A DNA stretch of 64,000 bases from Brachionus manjavacas (taxonomy: Eukaryota > Rotifera > Eurotatoria > Ploima > Brachionidae). Shown in pieces: positions 1-10,900 of the stretch (position 1 is the stretch's first letter; each line of letters begins with the position of its first letter). Both the position numbers and the translations under genes were made by a program. Under the pieces are notes generated by a model that made no database searches, was not told the origin of the DNA, and saw only the letters and a list, made by a program, of their open reading frames with translations. The DNA is taken from positions 6,324,001 to 6,388,000 of the forward strand of contig JAHQIY010000006.1 in the NCBI GenBank assembly GCA_019054805.1, read 5' to 3'.

Positions 1-1320
1 TGATCAATATTTGAATCGTTCGGTTCATCTAATTGTAAAGGATTTGATAAGTTTTCACTATTTATAACATTGGATAAATCGTAATACTCTTGAAACGAAT
101 TTTCCAAAGGAGTAGCTTGTTGCTGTTGCTATCAAGTGTTAAGTAATTCAAATTGTCGATTAATATTAACTGATTTTTTTCTTTCATTTATTTCAAAATT
201 AGCTAGCAGGTATTAATTTTTTTGAAGCATAAAATAAAATTTATCTATCATTAATTAATTTTTTTTACTAGCAGTTATAAAAAAAATTTACAAGCAGAAG
301 AAAAAAATTTACTAGCAGAAAGAAATAGATCTCTTTTTCAATGTTATTTCAACATTGGATACATTTTGTAATTCAAACACAAAAAATTAAACCATTTTTA
401 TTGTCATTTAAAAAATATTCTTTGTTTCATTATTAGTCTATTTTAACTTTTTTTTAATTTGTAATGAATCATTTAGTTTTCTGACATTATTTTTTAAAAA
501 AACTTTTTTGAAACTAAAACAGCATAGTAATAGTAGCAATAGAAATTATTTTATCAAAACCTACCATAAAAACTTTGACTTAAGGCGGGAGGGTATAGAT
601 TGTCCTTTTAGTACAGCAAGCTATAAATTTAATTTTCCAAAATATGAGACATTTTTTTTATCTGTGTTTATGACAATGATTGATTTTTTTTATTGTGACA
701 AGATCACTTAAATTATGGGTACTATGGGACTATGAACCCAAGGCAGGTCAATTAGGATTGCTAACTAAATTCATCATTTTTTCTGATTATTCCAATTCTG
801 TTGGTCTGAATCTTACCGAGATCTTATATAAGATCAAACTCAATTTCATTAGCTGATCTCAAAAGAAGCTTAAATATAGAGACTAAATAAGAATTTATGT
901 TACAAGAAAATAAAATCATTCTTTTTATTTTCAAACTATCTCACGAGTTATTTTACGATCTTTTATAAAATCTCTTTCTTTCTATTCATTGTTTTCATCT
1001 TTGTCATCATTTACTCCTTCAACTTCTTCTTCCTCATTAAAAAAATAATTCTTACTATTTCCTCTAGGTTTCTTGCAACTTAAGAAAAACACAAGAAAAA
1101 AAAATTCTAATTTGTTTATATAATTATTTTTAATTTGGAAAAAAAGTTTTTTATTTTTGCTAGAATTAAAAAAATTTTAAATGAAGTCGACTTTTAACTT
1201 AAGTCATGTTAACCGGTTTTAGTTTTATTTTTACAAATTGATAAGCTTTCTGACCGTTCGACCAACCCTGAACAATTTCCTAACACCTTACCGAGATAAC
1301 TACTTAGTTTAACTTGTTTA
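1..1320. other. AT-rich stretch without a recognisable gene
   Basis: No reading frame here has protein-like composition and an ATG start. At about 190-330 the word TTACTAGCAG or a close variant recurs between A/T runs, which resembles one arm of the keyword-arm MULE-like elements seen elsewhere in the window. The matching second arm is not visible, so the element may be cut by the window edge. Confidence 0.4.
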
Positions 1321-1325
1321 ATAAA

Positions 1326-1530
1326 TAAGAATTATTTCATCAATTTCCTCCGTGAGGCTTTTTTTAGAAAATAAGTCGGTTAGCTTATCTGCAAGCTATT
1401 CAAAGATTACTTTGGGGTCATTAATTTTTTTACCATTAGGGCTGTAAACCATTTTGGTGGAATTTGCAATTATTTGGCATTAGTTGCGAATTCTTCCAAC
1501 TTTTCCCCAAAGCTTTGCATCAGATACTCT
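1326..1530 (-). pseudogene. non-LTR retrotransposon fragment, endonuclease-RT linker
   Basis: Read on the minus strand, one frame interrupted by two stops gives KLWGKVGRIRN, a spacer, then NGKKINDPKVIFE and LADKLTDLFS. This resembles the segment between the endonuclease and reverse transcriptase of Jockey-like LINE ORF2, where a 'K.WG..R' motif precedes a 'f...KA..fadhf..vFs' motif. The ends are lost and no ORF extends further. Assignment is by eye and moderately weak. Confidence 0.4.
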
Positions 1531-1668
1531 ACAAGAATTAAGGTTAACTCAAGCTTTGCCTTATCGGTCAGCATGACGCATGTCATAAGTCACATTAAAG
1601 AACTTTCTGTCTTTCTTTTTTCTTTGACTAATTAAGATAAGATAAATTTAGGCAAACAATAAAAAGTA

Positions 1669-2460
1669 CAGTACAGTCCGTTTATAACGAACACGCTTAT
1701 AGTGAAAATTCGTTTTTAACGAAAATAAATTCTATATTTGGCAGAACAAGAATCTTTTCAATGTAATTTTTCTTATGGATATAACGAAGTTCGGATATTA
1801 CGAAAATTCGATTATTACGAATCACTTTTTAACAAATTTTAGTGAATTTCTCTTGGTTTATAACGTAGTTAGGAAAAAAAATATTTTTGGTTTCTTTGTT
1901 TTTGTTTGATTTTAAAGAACAAGTATTCCGCATATGTACAATTTCATGATTTTGCGAATATTGATCAAGATCTGGCCATACATCAAGAAAAAACAGACGA
2001 CGAAATAATCAATTTAATTAATAAAAAAAACGTACAATCGGACTAAGTTGTAAATGAGTCAAGTGATGACAAATCAGATAACGAATCTTCAAATGTTATC
2101 GAATCATTTCAGGACGAAAATATATCAAATCAACAAGCTTTAAAATTAATTGATCAATTAAGAAAACATCTTTCAAAATCTACACACAATTTTGAATCGT
2201 CTATTGAAAATTTGGAAAGCATTGAAACCGAAATTTTAGGCTTAATGGTCAAACAAAAAACAATATTGGATTATTTTAAAAAATAATTTTTTTGATTTCT
2301 GATTTATGAATTATGATTTATTGTACTAGATTATGCTTTTTAAATTAATAAAAACTTTAAAAATAGCATTATTTTCTCTTATTTGGATATAACGAAATTC
2401 GTTTATTACGAACTGCTTTTGGATTCCCCCAGTGACTTCGTTATAACCGTACTTCACTGT
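1669..2460 (+). mobile_element. Tigger/pogo-like DNA transposon, internally deleted
   Basis: The ends form terminal inverted repeats: the left end reads TACAGTACAGTCCG followed by TTTATAACGAA, and the reverse complement of the right end reads TACAGTGAAGTACGG followed by TTATAACGAA. TA flanks both sides, as expected of the Tc1/mariner superfamily target site. Subterminal GGATATAACGAA and ATTACGAA words occur in both arms. The 790-bp body keeps only the C-terminal part of a transposase, so this is a non-autonomous deletion derivative. Confidence 0.75.
1948..2286 (+). pseudogene. Tigger-type transposase C-terminal remnant
   Basis: The frame opens with DFANIDQDLA, passes an acidic stretch and one internal TAA at about 2044, and ends in a leucine-rich segment (ALKLIDQLRKHL) and the terminal ILDYFKK. 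Tigger and jerky-like transposases typically end with 'D.eiv..v......e..deed....ps..eAl.al..L...l', which this matches in order. The catalytic DDE domain and the DNA-binding N-terminus are absent. It lies inside the TIR-bounded element at 1669-2460. Confidence 0.7.
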
Positions 2461-2822
2461 AATTTATTTAGCACAGTTAAAGACAGCTTTTTGCTCGAAA
2501 AGGTTCCTACCAAATAACTTTAATTTTTTATTTACAAATCCTATTTTGTTCATCTTTTTGGTTTTCAGTTCCAAAACTATTGCTTAATCGAGGTTTGACT
2601 TTTATTCGGGTCTGTGATGTGTTTGGTAGGATGCTGAATTATTTTGGAACAGGTTAGAGTCACTATAAGTTAGCAGAATTTGCAACCCTATTTGATTCAT
2701 TTTTTACCGGATCTATCTTAAAATAGCTGAGAATCTGTGTCAAAAAAAACTAGTCAAAATAGCAAAGACAATTTAATTAATTATTCGATATTGAACTTTG
2801 GAGTTTTCATTCAAGAATATTA

Positions 2823-3260
2823 AACAATATACCTCGTACCACTAATCATGTAGAGTCTTGGCATAACTAGTTTGGTAATATGTTAAAAAGCCATCCTATT
2901 GTTTATGATTTTGTCGAAAGTTTAAGAAAAAAGGACAAGAGAGTAGAGGACAATCAAATCATGGTGAAAACAGGCTTAGTTGCAAATCGGAATAGTAATC
3001 AAGAATTAATTCAAAAACGTCTACTTGAGTTATTGAATAATTATGACAAGATAAGATTAGATGAATTCTACAATAATTTAGCTTTAATATTAAAATATTG
3101 ATTAATAACTTAATTAAGTAATTCAATTTCAACAAAATTTTTTTTAATAAACTTAGCTATTTTCAACAAGCTACTTTTGACTTTACCTGTCTATTTTAAT
3201 TGATTTATTTTGACATATCTATTTGTTAAAAGTGGCTATTATGTTAATTTTTTTTGAGAC
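2823..3260 (+). pseudogene. MULE-like transposase C-terminal remnant with right arm
   Basis: Bases 2823-3101 read IPRTTNHVESWH, a TAG stop, then FGNMLKSHP and a helical tail ending at 3101. The 'iPrTnN..E.wH..f...hP' motif marks the end of MULE/FLYWCH-type transposases in invertebrates. From 3102 to about 3260 the DNA becomes a string of short words (AGCTATT, GCTACTTTT, CTATTT) separated by A/T runs, the arm style seen in the other MULE-like remnants here. The left arm and DDE core are not recognisable. Confidence 0.5.
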
Positions 3261-3287
3261 TATTTATTTTCACCGTTTCCCTTTTTT

Positions 3288-3540
3288 ACCATACCAAAGA
3301 CTCTTGCGATTTAGATCATCAACTATGTGAACATTGCCATCTAGCTGAGCTATACTTGTAAACATTTTGAGATCAATTTTTCAATCACCTGGTTTGTTGT
3401 AGAAGTCAACCATAAAGAGATGCTTACCATTTGGTAATAATCATTTTTTGAGAGGCGCTTGATTTACAATAGTTTTATTTTGTTGTTGAGTACTCAAGTC
3501 AATTCCATTTCTTCTAAATTCTACTTGTTTTCACTACTTG
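3288..3540 (-). pseudogene. decayed coding stretch, unknown
   Basis: One minus-strand frame with two stops reads VEFRRNGIDLSTQQQNKT, then LLPNGKHLFMVDFYNKPGD, then MFTSIAQLDGNVHIVDDLN. The composition is protein-like and unlike the flanking A/T runs, so it was probably once coding. I do not recognise the family; a transposon protein is the most likely source given the neighbourhood. Confidence 0.25.
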
Positions 3541-4919
3541 ATTAATATTTTGTCAACTGAAGTTCTTTTTTCTCAAAATAATTAAAACTCTTAATTTTTT
3601 TCTTAATTTTCAACAGATGTATTTTTTTAGCAAATGACTATTTAAAAAGAAAAATGCTTAAAATTCAAAATAAACCATTTTTGGTTATTGAGTATGTCAG
3701 TAAAATACAGTCAAACGGAACAAATTAAATTATTTTTACTTAAAAAATAAGATTATAAAGAATTGTTTACTCGCATAAATAGATAACTATTGAAATAATT
3801 TTGATTGTAAATTTTTCTCTGATAAAAATAAGAATTGAAAATATTTAATCAAATAAGTCAAATGATACTGCATTTATTTCATCTTTTGAGTTTAAATATT
3901 TTTAGGTTTTGTTTTAAATATTTTGGAAATAAAATAATTCTACTACTCTGAGACAAATTTAATTACAAACAAGGCTGACAGATCTTCTGAATCATGAGTT
4001 TCAATCTTAAATATAATCGATCGAAAAAAAAGAAATACCAAACTTCTAGATAAAATATTTAATTTTATTAATAATCTAATTACATTGAAGCCCTGTTTTG
4101 AACCGTATCGACCAGGGAATTGATCCTAGTTCATAAGACGCTTCAGATACATAGTAGAAAAATATTTTCTTCACTTAGGTTAATTGGATCGACTCAATAG
4201 AATACTTTTTTAATTAAAAGGTCTTGGAAATTTTGAAGTGCCACTCGTCTCAATATGATATATACAATTTGATAATCAAAAGTAATTATTCCATTTCTCT
4301 AAATAAATACTGGAAGATCTTGAAATTAAAAGATAAGTCTTTTTTTATAAATAGCGAAGGAAATGAGAAATTAATGATTTTGATTTCTATAACTATTTTT
4401 TCTAATGGTTTAAAAGTAAATTAATATAATCTGTTTGATTAGAAGGAAGTGTCTCTGTGAAATGTAAATTATTTGCTATAAACAAATCGCAATCAGAATA
4501 AAATAAAAAATTATGCAATAAAAATAATTTCAATTTGTTTTATTTAAGCCATTGATAAATCTAAATTTTAAATTTGTTTTAAACAAGGCGATTATTTGTT
4601 TTATTTTGATAGTAATTGATAAAGATGAAAAATAATTGTTTTAAAATTTTTTATTTCGCTTCTAATTATTTTCAAATTTGATCTATTGCAATCTAAAAGA
4701 AGTCTCTTTAGAGAAAATAAAAAACAGACAATTTTATGTAAACTTGTATCAAACAAGGCTCATGGGATCCTGATATTTCTTAAATTATTCCATTAGTTGT
4801 GATTCAATCGATTGTTTAAGAAAAATTTTAATTTCGAATTATAAAAATAAAATTCCTAATCAGTTTGCTAATTGAATTCATTTAAAAATCTACTAAATAC
4901 ATTTGTTTTGACATTTAAA
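3541..4919. other. AT-rich region upstream of the NMDA receptor gene
   Basis: No protein-like frame or RNA gene is visible. The stretch presumably holds the receptor promoter, but no single TATA box or initiator stands out from the A/T background. Confidence 0.35.
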
Positions 4920-7900
4920 ATGATGATTTGGCTTGATTTCACAATGGTAATTTTGTGTGTGCGGTTCGTGGAACTGATTGAAGTCGGTACGGACTTGAAA
5001 TTTGATGTTTATTCGAATAATTTTCATACAACGATGGCCAAAACTGCCGATAAGACCAAGCTTACCATTGCCATAATGCTGCCTCAAGACTACATTCGTC
5101 TACGTAATTTTAATGTTTGTATAAAAAAAGAAATGGACCGAATCAACAAGGGAAATTGGTCTTTCAATAAACACTTTTATTTAGACAGGTAAATATGATG
5201 TTTTTTTTTTAAATTAAATTTTTTATTTGGATTTTTTAGCTACACGATTATAATTCACAAAAATTTCAATGATATAGCTCAGACTATTTGCGCATTGCTA
5301 AATACTCAATCAAATACGGCCATTTACATAAACTATAATGATTTTTCGCCCATTGAAGCCATTAACAGCAGGTTGTTTCTTAAGTTTGCTACTTTTATTA
5401 ACATGCCGGTCATGACTTATATTCCAAATGCTTATGCCACTGTAAGTACAACGAAAACTTTAAGTAATGAAAGATGTTATTTATTATTTCAACAAAGTAA
5501 AATCTTTTATATTGATTTGACTAAAAAATGCGTTTAAGTTTAGTATTTTTTTACTTTATGGTGAAAAAATGTGTCAAATATCTTACCAGAACAGTTGGGT
5601 TCCTACCAAAATTCTGACCCCCACTTTTTTTACAAAGTGAAAATATTTTAAAAGCTCTAAAATTTCATTTAGTTTGAAATTTTCGCTAGTTATTGAAAAT
5701 TAAATTAGTTTTTCTCCAAAATTTTTAGTTTTTAGAGAAAATTGAATATTTTAATATGTTTAAAAAAACCTGACACCCCATTTTCCTTGAAGAGAATTTA
5801 ACGAGCTTTCTAAAAATGTGCTTAGTTTTTGTTCAGAAAATACAGTGGCGATTTGACAAGTGGATTTCTGGTAATTTTACGTAGAAATTGGTAAAAATGA
5901 AAAGACCAAAAAAAAAGCTCAATTTTTTGAATTTTTTATTATTTTCTAATTAATTTTGAAAAAAGGAGTTTCTAATAATTTGATTATATTTTACCAAAAG
6001 ATACTTTTTTTTTTTTTTTTACGGAAATTTATCTAAAGGTAAAATATGGTAAAAAAAAGTATTTTTTGAAAGAAAACTACTTACATTTATATCAATTACC
6101 TATAAAACAAAAATAACACAAATTTAATCGATTAAATTTTAAAATTTTTTTACTTTTTTAATCGACTTATGTAATTATTACATTTAGTAATTGTAAAATA
6201 TATTTTAAATTCGAAAATTAAACTAGCTAATTCTTCATTATTTTGAGGATCATTTGCTCTAATAAATCTTTTTAATTCATCCCATTCTTTTGATATCATT
6301 TCTAAATTAGAAAGGTATTTAAATAAAATATGTATCAATTTTTGCATAGAATATTTATTTCCGTATGATGCTTCTTGAAAATTGAAAATTTCAAACTTCA
6401 TCAAGACAATAATCCTAAACATAAGTTATACGTATGTACAACCTTTTTAAATACTAATAACTGGATAAATTATAGTTTAGTAAATAATAAGATATAATTG
6501 CAAAATTTTAATTAAATATCAAGGTAAAAGCGCCTGCTTACTCACCAGATCTAAGCCCGATATAAATGGTTTGGAATGGATTAAAAAGATTTATTAGAGC
6601 AAATGATCCTCAAAATGATTAACAAGTTTAATTTTCGAATTAAAAAAAAAATTTACAATTACTAAGTGTAATATTTACAGAAATTTTGGTAAAATATAAT
6701 CAAATAAATAGAAACAACTTTTTTCAAAAATTTTTAGAAAATAATAAAATATTCAAAAAATTGAGCTTTTTTTGTCCTTTTCATTTTTACCAATTTTTAC
6801 GTAAAATTAAGTACAAATACGTTATTCATTTTTTGTAACAAAGTAAATGTTAATTTACACCATTTTACGTAAAATTACGTAAGTTACGTAAATTACCAAA
6901 AATTGTCAAATCGGCACTGTATAGTTTTTGATTAAAATAGAAGACCTTTGTATTTAAAATCGGATTTAAAAATTTTAATACGAATACCATTCGATTAAGA
7001 ATTTTCTAAGCTTTTTGACTTTTATGTTTGTTTTCTTAATTTCAATATTATTTTTAGCGAAAAATCTAAAATCTATAATCTAAAATTTACTTTTAAAGAA
7101 GCCTGATCTCCTACTGACCTCGAATTTTATACGACTGACCCCCATTTTCCTTGAAGAGATTTTACAAGCTTTCTTAAAATGTGCTCAGTTGTTCTCCAGG
7201 AAGTAAAGTTTTCGAGAATTTCAAATTATTTCATAATAATTGAGAAAATTCAATTTATAATTGTATATTTTGATATTTTTTTTTATTAATTTAAAAAAAT
7301 AGAGTCTACGTCTTAAATTTTTAATTACGTAAAAATATGATGAACTTAAATGAGGCGAAAGCTAAATATTCTAAAAATTAAAAAAAATTGAATTTTTAAA
7401 ATTTTTGGTGTTAAAATCAAAATACAAAAAGTTCACTCAAAAAGTCCTAGTCCAAAAAGTCCAATTTTGTTTTGTTCAGTAAGTTGTCTCAAGGAAAATT
7501 TTTTTCTAACTCAACAGCACTCTATAAGAGTGTGTTGTTCAACGTTTAAGTAACTTTTCACTCCTCCGAAAGTTTGTAAAACCTGATTTTCATTTTATGA
7601 TGGTACTTATTATGAATTGATTTTTTTTAAATAAAATTTTGTTGAAAATTTTTTGAAACTTGAAGACTCGAATTTTATTTTTTCAATTTTTTTAAAATGA
7701 AAAGCTTTTTAAATCAATATTTTTAAGAACAGACCACGAAAAAATGAAATTCAGCTAGCTCCGACAATGTATCACCAGGTGGAAGCTATGATGAGTCTTA
7801 TGGTCCGGTACGAATGGCAAAAATACTCAATTATAGCTACCGATTATTCAGGATCACATGAATTCTTAAGAGCGGCCGAAAATTTACAATATTCTCATTT

Positions 7901-10900
7901 GAGCCTAAAAAAATTTCAAATTTTGTCAGTAGTTAAGTTAAAGCTGAAAAAAAACCGAATGAATGAATCGGAAATTATTCGCAGATTCAGACTGCTAGCT
8001 CCAGAAACCAGGGTTATCCTGCTTCACTGTCACATGTAAAGTTAAATAAATTTTAGTTATTTTAGTAATTAATTGTATAAAAGTGATGAGACCAACACAA
8101 TATTCGAAATAGCCAGCCACTTAGGCCTCATGACCTATGAATACATGTGGATCCTGACAAAGAATGTCATTGACAGCCAATTGTACAATAATTACAGATA
8201 TAGCCATTTTCCGATCGGATCTTTGGGTAAATTAAAATTTTAGTTTAAGATTGAAAATTTGAAATAATCAATTTTAAAAGCCTTGTGGTCAAACAACAGT
8301 GCTGATGAGATGTGCGACACAGTTGTTCATAGTTCAATGAGAATTTGGGCAAGTGCAGTTGAAAATTTTTATCACTCTATTAACAAAGAACAATTAAATG
8401 TTATCATACCGCACACTAAATGCTGGAATGGAACTGATTTTGAAAATATTAAATACCATTATGGAAATAATTTTCACAGGTATTTAAAAAAATTTTTTTA
8501 AAAATTTATGTAATTTTTTGCTTTTTAAGCAATTTGTTGAAAGCATCTATTAATAAAGGTGAAAGGGGTTTTATGAAATTTAATGACAGTGGTGTTCTTG
8601 ATTCAGTAGAATTTAAAATATGGAATTTGAATCAAAAATATGAATGGAAACAGGTTAGTTTTTTTAATTTATTTTGAAGAAAAAAGCCCCCAGGGAGGAT
8701 CGAACTCCCGACCCCCAGTTTACAAGACTGGTGCTCTAACCACTGAGCTATGGAGGCTTCGTTCTGAGTTTAACTTTTAAACCTTAAAATAACCCAGTCA
8801 AAAAAAAAAGATGGTTCATGACCCAAGACCCTAACTTTTTTATTTAAATTATAAAACTAGACAAAATTCTGAACAAATCTCAGATTTCAATTTTTTTATT
8901 TGAAGCTTAATTAATCCAAAAAAAAAGTCAAAATATATTCAATTTCTATAAAAAATCATTAAAATTTAATTAAAATTTAATTAAAATTCCAGAAGTATTA
9001 TATAAATCAGCTTCATATCTTTCGGCTAGTAGAGTATATAATTTTCTAATTGTCTTTTTAAAAATTGTTGCTGCAACATTATCATACGTTTTTTTCCCTA
9101 AAATATCAAATTCCATTTTTATAAGGTATTTCTAAAAAAATAAAAAATTAAGATTTTTGAATTTTAGATATTGAAAGTAAAATTGAAATAAATATTAATT
9201 TGTATAATTAATTTGTAAAATGTATTTTAAGAGAAATATATATTTTGGGACACTTTTAAAAAAAACTCATACTAAAAAAATAAAAAATTCTAAAATATTA
9301 AAAAGCCCCCAGGGAGGATCGAACTCCCGACCCCCAGTTTACAAGACTGGTGCTCTAACCACTGAGCTATGGAGGCTACATTTTTTCAATAAAAATTAAA
9401 GGAAAATTTTTGATTTTTTTTTTAATTTAACAAAAAATTTTGAATTTATGCTAATTCAGTGGCAACAAATCTTTATTTTAATTTAATGAATTAAAATTTT
9501 TAAAATAAAAAATATTAATTTTAACAGTTTCTCTGAAATTTTTATATTTTTGGACAAATTTAATATTAAATTCAATTTAACACATTCGATTCAGCATTTT
9601 TTAAGAAAAATTCCCTTAAACAATATTTGTCAAATATTATTATGTAACAATTGAATAAATTAAATTTTAAATATAAGAAAAAAACAGTATGTGGTTGAAG
9701 TTAACAGATTTTAAGAAGCCTCCATAGCTCAGTGGTTAGAGCACCAGTCTTGTAAACTGGGGGTCGGGAGTTCGATCCTCCCTGGGGGCTTATTTTTCTT
9801 GAACTTTTTTCCTTTCAATTAGGTTGGATCATGGTATAACAAAGTAATTTTAATGGATGACTTGGTTTGGCCTGGAAAACAGCATAAACCCCCTCTTGGC
9901 AAGCCGATAAAATTTCATCTCAAAGTGGTAACACTAGAAGAACCACCCTTTGTTATATTCAAAGACCCATTGCCAGATGGAACATGTCCTACCAAATCTT
10001 TAATCGTTCGCGTTACCAAAGAAGAATTGTAATTTTTTAATTCTTTTATTTAATAAAGTTTTAAATTATTTAAAAATTTTTTTTTCTAGTGCTCTGAATC
10101 GAAGTGATCCAAGCCAATTTCGTTGCGCTAGCGGGTTCTATGTTGATTTGATGATAGAAATAAGTGATAAATTACAATTTACTTTTGATATTTATGAAGT
10201 AGAAGACAAAACTTGGGGCGGAAAGTCTAAAAGTGGTGAATGGAACGGTCTAATTAAAGATTTGATTACAAATAAGGCCGACTTGGCCATGACATCATTA
10301 AAAATAACTACTGAAAGGAGCGAAATAATCGACTTTAGTGTTCCTTTTATGGAAACTGGAATCGCTATTGTTGTCAGTTTAAGACCAGGCACAATCTCAA
10401 CAACTGCTTTTTTAAGTAATAAATACAATTTTTTTTTTTTATTTAAAATTTAATTTAGAGCCTTATGATTATTTAATTTGGATTATGCTTTTACTGGTTA
10501 CACTTCATTCAGTAGCCATTGCTGTTTTTCTCTTCGAATGGATAGTAAATAAATTTCGATACAAGAAAAAAAAAGTTAAACGTGCATTTGAATTTATAAA
10601 TGATCCAAAATTAAAAGTAATTAGAATTTTTGCTATTTAATTTTTCTTTTTTGATAAATTAACCAAATTTTACATCGAATATTTTGAATCTTAAGCTCAT
10701 TTACTGTAATTGATCAAAATAGCAATCAATACATCTACTGCTTCGCTAAAACTCTATATCGATATTGATTTATTTTAAAATTATTGATATAAAATTTAAA
10801 ATTTTTTTTGGTTTATAATTAATATTAAGAAATTATAAAGTATTTATAATTTCTTAATATTATACTAAGAAAATTTATGGGTATTTATATTAAGAAAATA

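Larger units (their letters stand above)
5843..6919. mobile_element. palindromic Tc1/mariner-like element in receptor intron 2
   Basis: Both ends read TA then CAGTG[GC]CGATTTGACAA on the inward strand, a TIR with TA target duplication. Subterminal arms share GGTAATTT and ACGTAAA words. The two halves are inverted copies of each other: the left half encodes on the minus strand, and the right half on the plus strand, the same piece of transposase (KRFIRANDPQN). It sits in the 2.3-kb intron between exons 2 and 3 of the NMDA receptor gene. Confidence 0.7.

Noticed and set aside
7515-7545. Hairpin AGCACTCTATAAGAGTGTG as a microRNA candidate
   Set aside because: The stem is only about 10 bp, too short for a microRNA precursor, and lies in AT-rich intron.
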